Shown: positions 4,656 to 6,092 of the stretch, in pieces
Numbering within the stretch: position 1 is the stretch's first letter
Layout of the letters: every line of letters starts with the position of its first letter
NCBI GenBank assembly: GCA_023134935.1
Contig: JAGLUD010000027.1
Location: 1 to 6,092 of the forward strand
Reading direction: 5' to 3'
Origin: Paracoccaceae bacterium
Lineage (GTDB): Bacteria; Pseudomonadota; Alphaproteobacteria; Rhodobacterales; Rhodobacteraceae
DNA: 6,092 nucleotides
The notes under the pieces: model-generated
Seen by the model: only the letters and a program-made list of their open reading frames with translations
What the model was told of the DNA's origin: nothing
Databases searched by the model: none
Position numbers and translations under genes: made by a program

Positions 4656-6092
4656 TCCTTGGCGTCTTTGTCCTTGCGGAAGCCGGACAGGATGTTGCCG
4701 AATACGTCTGGTTTAACACCTTGTGAACGCATGATGGCATATTGCTGGATGAACGTGATGGTGTTGTTGGCCACCCAGTAAATCACAAGACCCGATGCGA
4801 AACGGCCCAGCATGAACATGAATACCCACGGCATCCACGCGAAGATCATCGCTTGGGTTTTGTCGGTTGGGGCCGGATTTAGCTTTTGCTGCATCCACAT
4901 GGTGATACCCATCAGGATCGGGAACACACCGATGGAAAGGATCGCGAGGAAGCTTTCAGGGCCGGGTGCGGAGAATGGCAGTAGGCCGAACAGGTTCAGG
5001 ATGGAGCTTGGGTCGGGGGCCGAGAGATCCTGAATCCAGCCGAAGAACGGCGCGTGGCGCATCTCGATGGTTACGAACAGCACTTTATAGAGCGAGAAGA
5101 AGATCGGGATTTGCAGGAAGATCGGCAGACAGCCCGAAGCGGGGTTCACCTTGTTCTTCTTGTAAAGCTCCATCATCTCTTTTTGCATGGCTTGCTTGTC
5201 GTCGCCGGTGCGTTCCTTCAGTTCCTGCATTTCAGGCTGAAGCTTTTTCATCTTCGCCATGGAGACGTAGGATTTATACGCCAGCGGTGAAAGTAGGGTT
5301 TTGATAACCAGTGTCAGGCCGATGATCGACAGACCCATGTTGCCGATCCAGCCGTGGATCAGGGACAGAAGCGCGAAGATCGGTTTGGTGATGAAGAAGA
5401 AGATACCCCAGTCAACGGAGTCGACGAATTTGTCGATGCCCATTTCGTCTTGGTAGACGCGGATGGTGGAAACTTCTTTGGCACCAGCAAATAGCAACGT
5501 TGTGATCTCGGCGTCTTGACCGCCAGAGATTTCCATAACCGGCAAACGCATGTCAGCCTGATAGGTGTCGTTGCTTGGTGTGTATTTCGATACGGAAGCG
5601 AACGGTTGACCCGGCATTGGGATCAGCGTTGTCATCCAGTATTTGTCGGTCATGCCGATCCAGCCGCCTTCAAGCACGTCGATACGGTCGATGTTTCCAC
5701 CTTCGGCAGCGTCGAATGTTTCGTCAGGCATGTCGTCGTAGTCGATTTCCTGAATTTCACCGTCTTGTGCGCGAACAACGCCTTCGTGCAGCAGGTACAT
5801 GCCCAAGGTGTCCGGCTCGCCTTTGCGTGCGATGATGCCGTATGGCTGCATGCGTACGGAGGCGTCGGTTGTGTTTTCAACGCGCTGCGTGATGGAGAAC
5901 ATGTAGTTTTCGTCAACCGCGATTGTGCGGTGGAATATAAGGCCGGCGCCGTTGTCCCACATGATGGTCAGTGGGGTTGTCTCGGTTAGAATTCTGCCGC
6001 TTTCGACGGTCCAGACTGTTGTTGCACCCGGAACAGCGGAGGCATCGAGGCCACCCGCAGGGGCCCAGCCGTGGACTGTATAATACGGTTGT
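4652..6092 (-). CDS. yidC: Membrane protein insertase YidC (N-terminus beyond window)
   Basis: The frame stays open from the TGA at 4652-4654 to the window edge, giving 479 visible residues. The Met at 5962 is internal, since the 43 codons before it encode typical periplasmic-domain sequence (YYTVHGWAPAGGLD, TVWTVESG). About the first fifth to quarter, including the first membrane helix, is missing. Visible parts are the C-terminal portion of the beta-sandwich periplasmic domain and then the Oxa1/YidC core. The core begins with an amphipathic stretch (WGIFFFITKPIFALLSLIHGW) and a membrane helix (GLSIIGLTLVIKTLLSPLAY). Next come the charged cytoplasmic coiled hairpin (MKKLQPEMQELKE to NKVNPASGC) and further membrane helices ending in a short basic tail (FRKDKDAKE). 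YidC inserts inner-membrane proteins alone or with SecYEG. The groove residue that is Arg in E. coli (R366) is Lys here (codon 5300-5302). It is upstream of, and overlaps, the MOSC gene. Confidence 0.97.
   Translation of the reverse strand, partial: QPYYTVHGWAPAGGLDASAVPGATTVWTVESGRILTETTPLTIMWDNGAGLIFHRTIAVDENYMFSITQRVENTTDASVRMQPYGIIARKGEPDTLGMYLLHEGVVRAQDGEIQEIDYDDMPDETFDAAEGGNIDRIDVLEGGWIGMTDKYWMTTLIPMPGQPFASVSKYTPSNDTYQADMRLPVMEISGGQDAEITTLLFAGAKEVSTIRVYQDEMGIDKFVDSVDWGIFFFITKPIFALLSLIHGWIGNMGLSIIGLTLVIKTLLSPLAYKSYVSMAKMKKLQPEMQELKERTGDDKQAMQKEMMELYKKNKVNPASGCLPIFLQIPIFFSLYKVLFVTIEMRHAPFFGWIQDLSAPDPSSILNLFGLLPFSAPGPESFLAILSIGVFPILMGITMWMQQKLNPAPTDKTQAMIFAWMPWVFMFMLGRFASGLVIYWVANNTITFIQQYAIMRSQGVKPDVFGNILSGFRKDKDAKE

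Noticed and set aside
4215..4781. Long plus-strand open frame (188 codons) opposite the MOSC gene and the yidC end
   Set aside because: It lies antisense to two confidently identified genes, crosses their junction and resembles no protein family I know; it is explained by codon bias of the real strand.
5960..5962. ATG as the start of YidC
   Set aside because: Forty-three further codons in frame up to the window edge encode conserved periplasmic-domain sequence; the true start is outside.
5516..5989. Plus-strand open frame of 157 codons opposite yidC
   Set aside because: It lies wholly antisense to yidC, with low-complexity composition typical of a shadow frame and no motif.
1..6092. Mobile element, CRISPR array, tRNA or rRNA
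   Set aside because: No direct-repeat array, transposase, terminal inverted repeats or RNA-gene-like sequence was seen; genes fill almost the whole window.

Overview
The window reads as ordinary chromosome from an alphaproteobacterium, most likely a marine Rhodobacteraceae (Roseobacter-group) species. This rests on the moderate G+C, the protein sequence style, and the order yidC - MOSC protein - engB - argB, which I recall as conserved in that family. I see no mobile element, CRISPR array, rRNA or tRNA, and coding density is very high.

Layout: the left edge (1-315, plus strand) is the C-terminal end of a pirin-family protein whose start lies outside the window. Everything else is on the minus strand. 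Read in the direction of transcription, from the right edge leftwards, it contains yidC (truncated at the window edge), a MOSC-domain protein, engB/yihA, argB, a fatty-acid-hydroxylase/sterol-desaturase-family membrane protein, a QueG-like [4Fe-4S] protein and a SixA-type histidine phosphatase. The pirin and sixA genes converge with their stop codons directly abutting.

There are two probable transcription units. Unit 1 is yidC>MOSC>engB>argB. Its first two junctions are 4-base ATGA stop/start overlaps, and a 63-base spacer with a small hairpin and a strong Shine-Dalgarno precedes argB. It combines membrane protein insertion (YidC), a probable molybdenum-cofactor/sulfur-related protein (MOSC), large-subunit ribosome assembly (EngB) and arginine biosynthesis (ArgB). 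Unit 2 is sterol-desaturase-like>ferredoxin-like>sixA, joined by an ATGA overlap and a 5-base gap. It is separated from argB by an 83-base, partly AT-rich spacer that is the only plausible place for an internal promoter.

No clearly new biological system is evident. The parts most worth a second look are the eight-cysteine QueG-like protein coupled to a di-iron-type membrane hydroxylase, and the zero-spacing convergent gene pair at 313-318.
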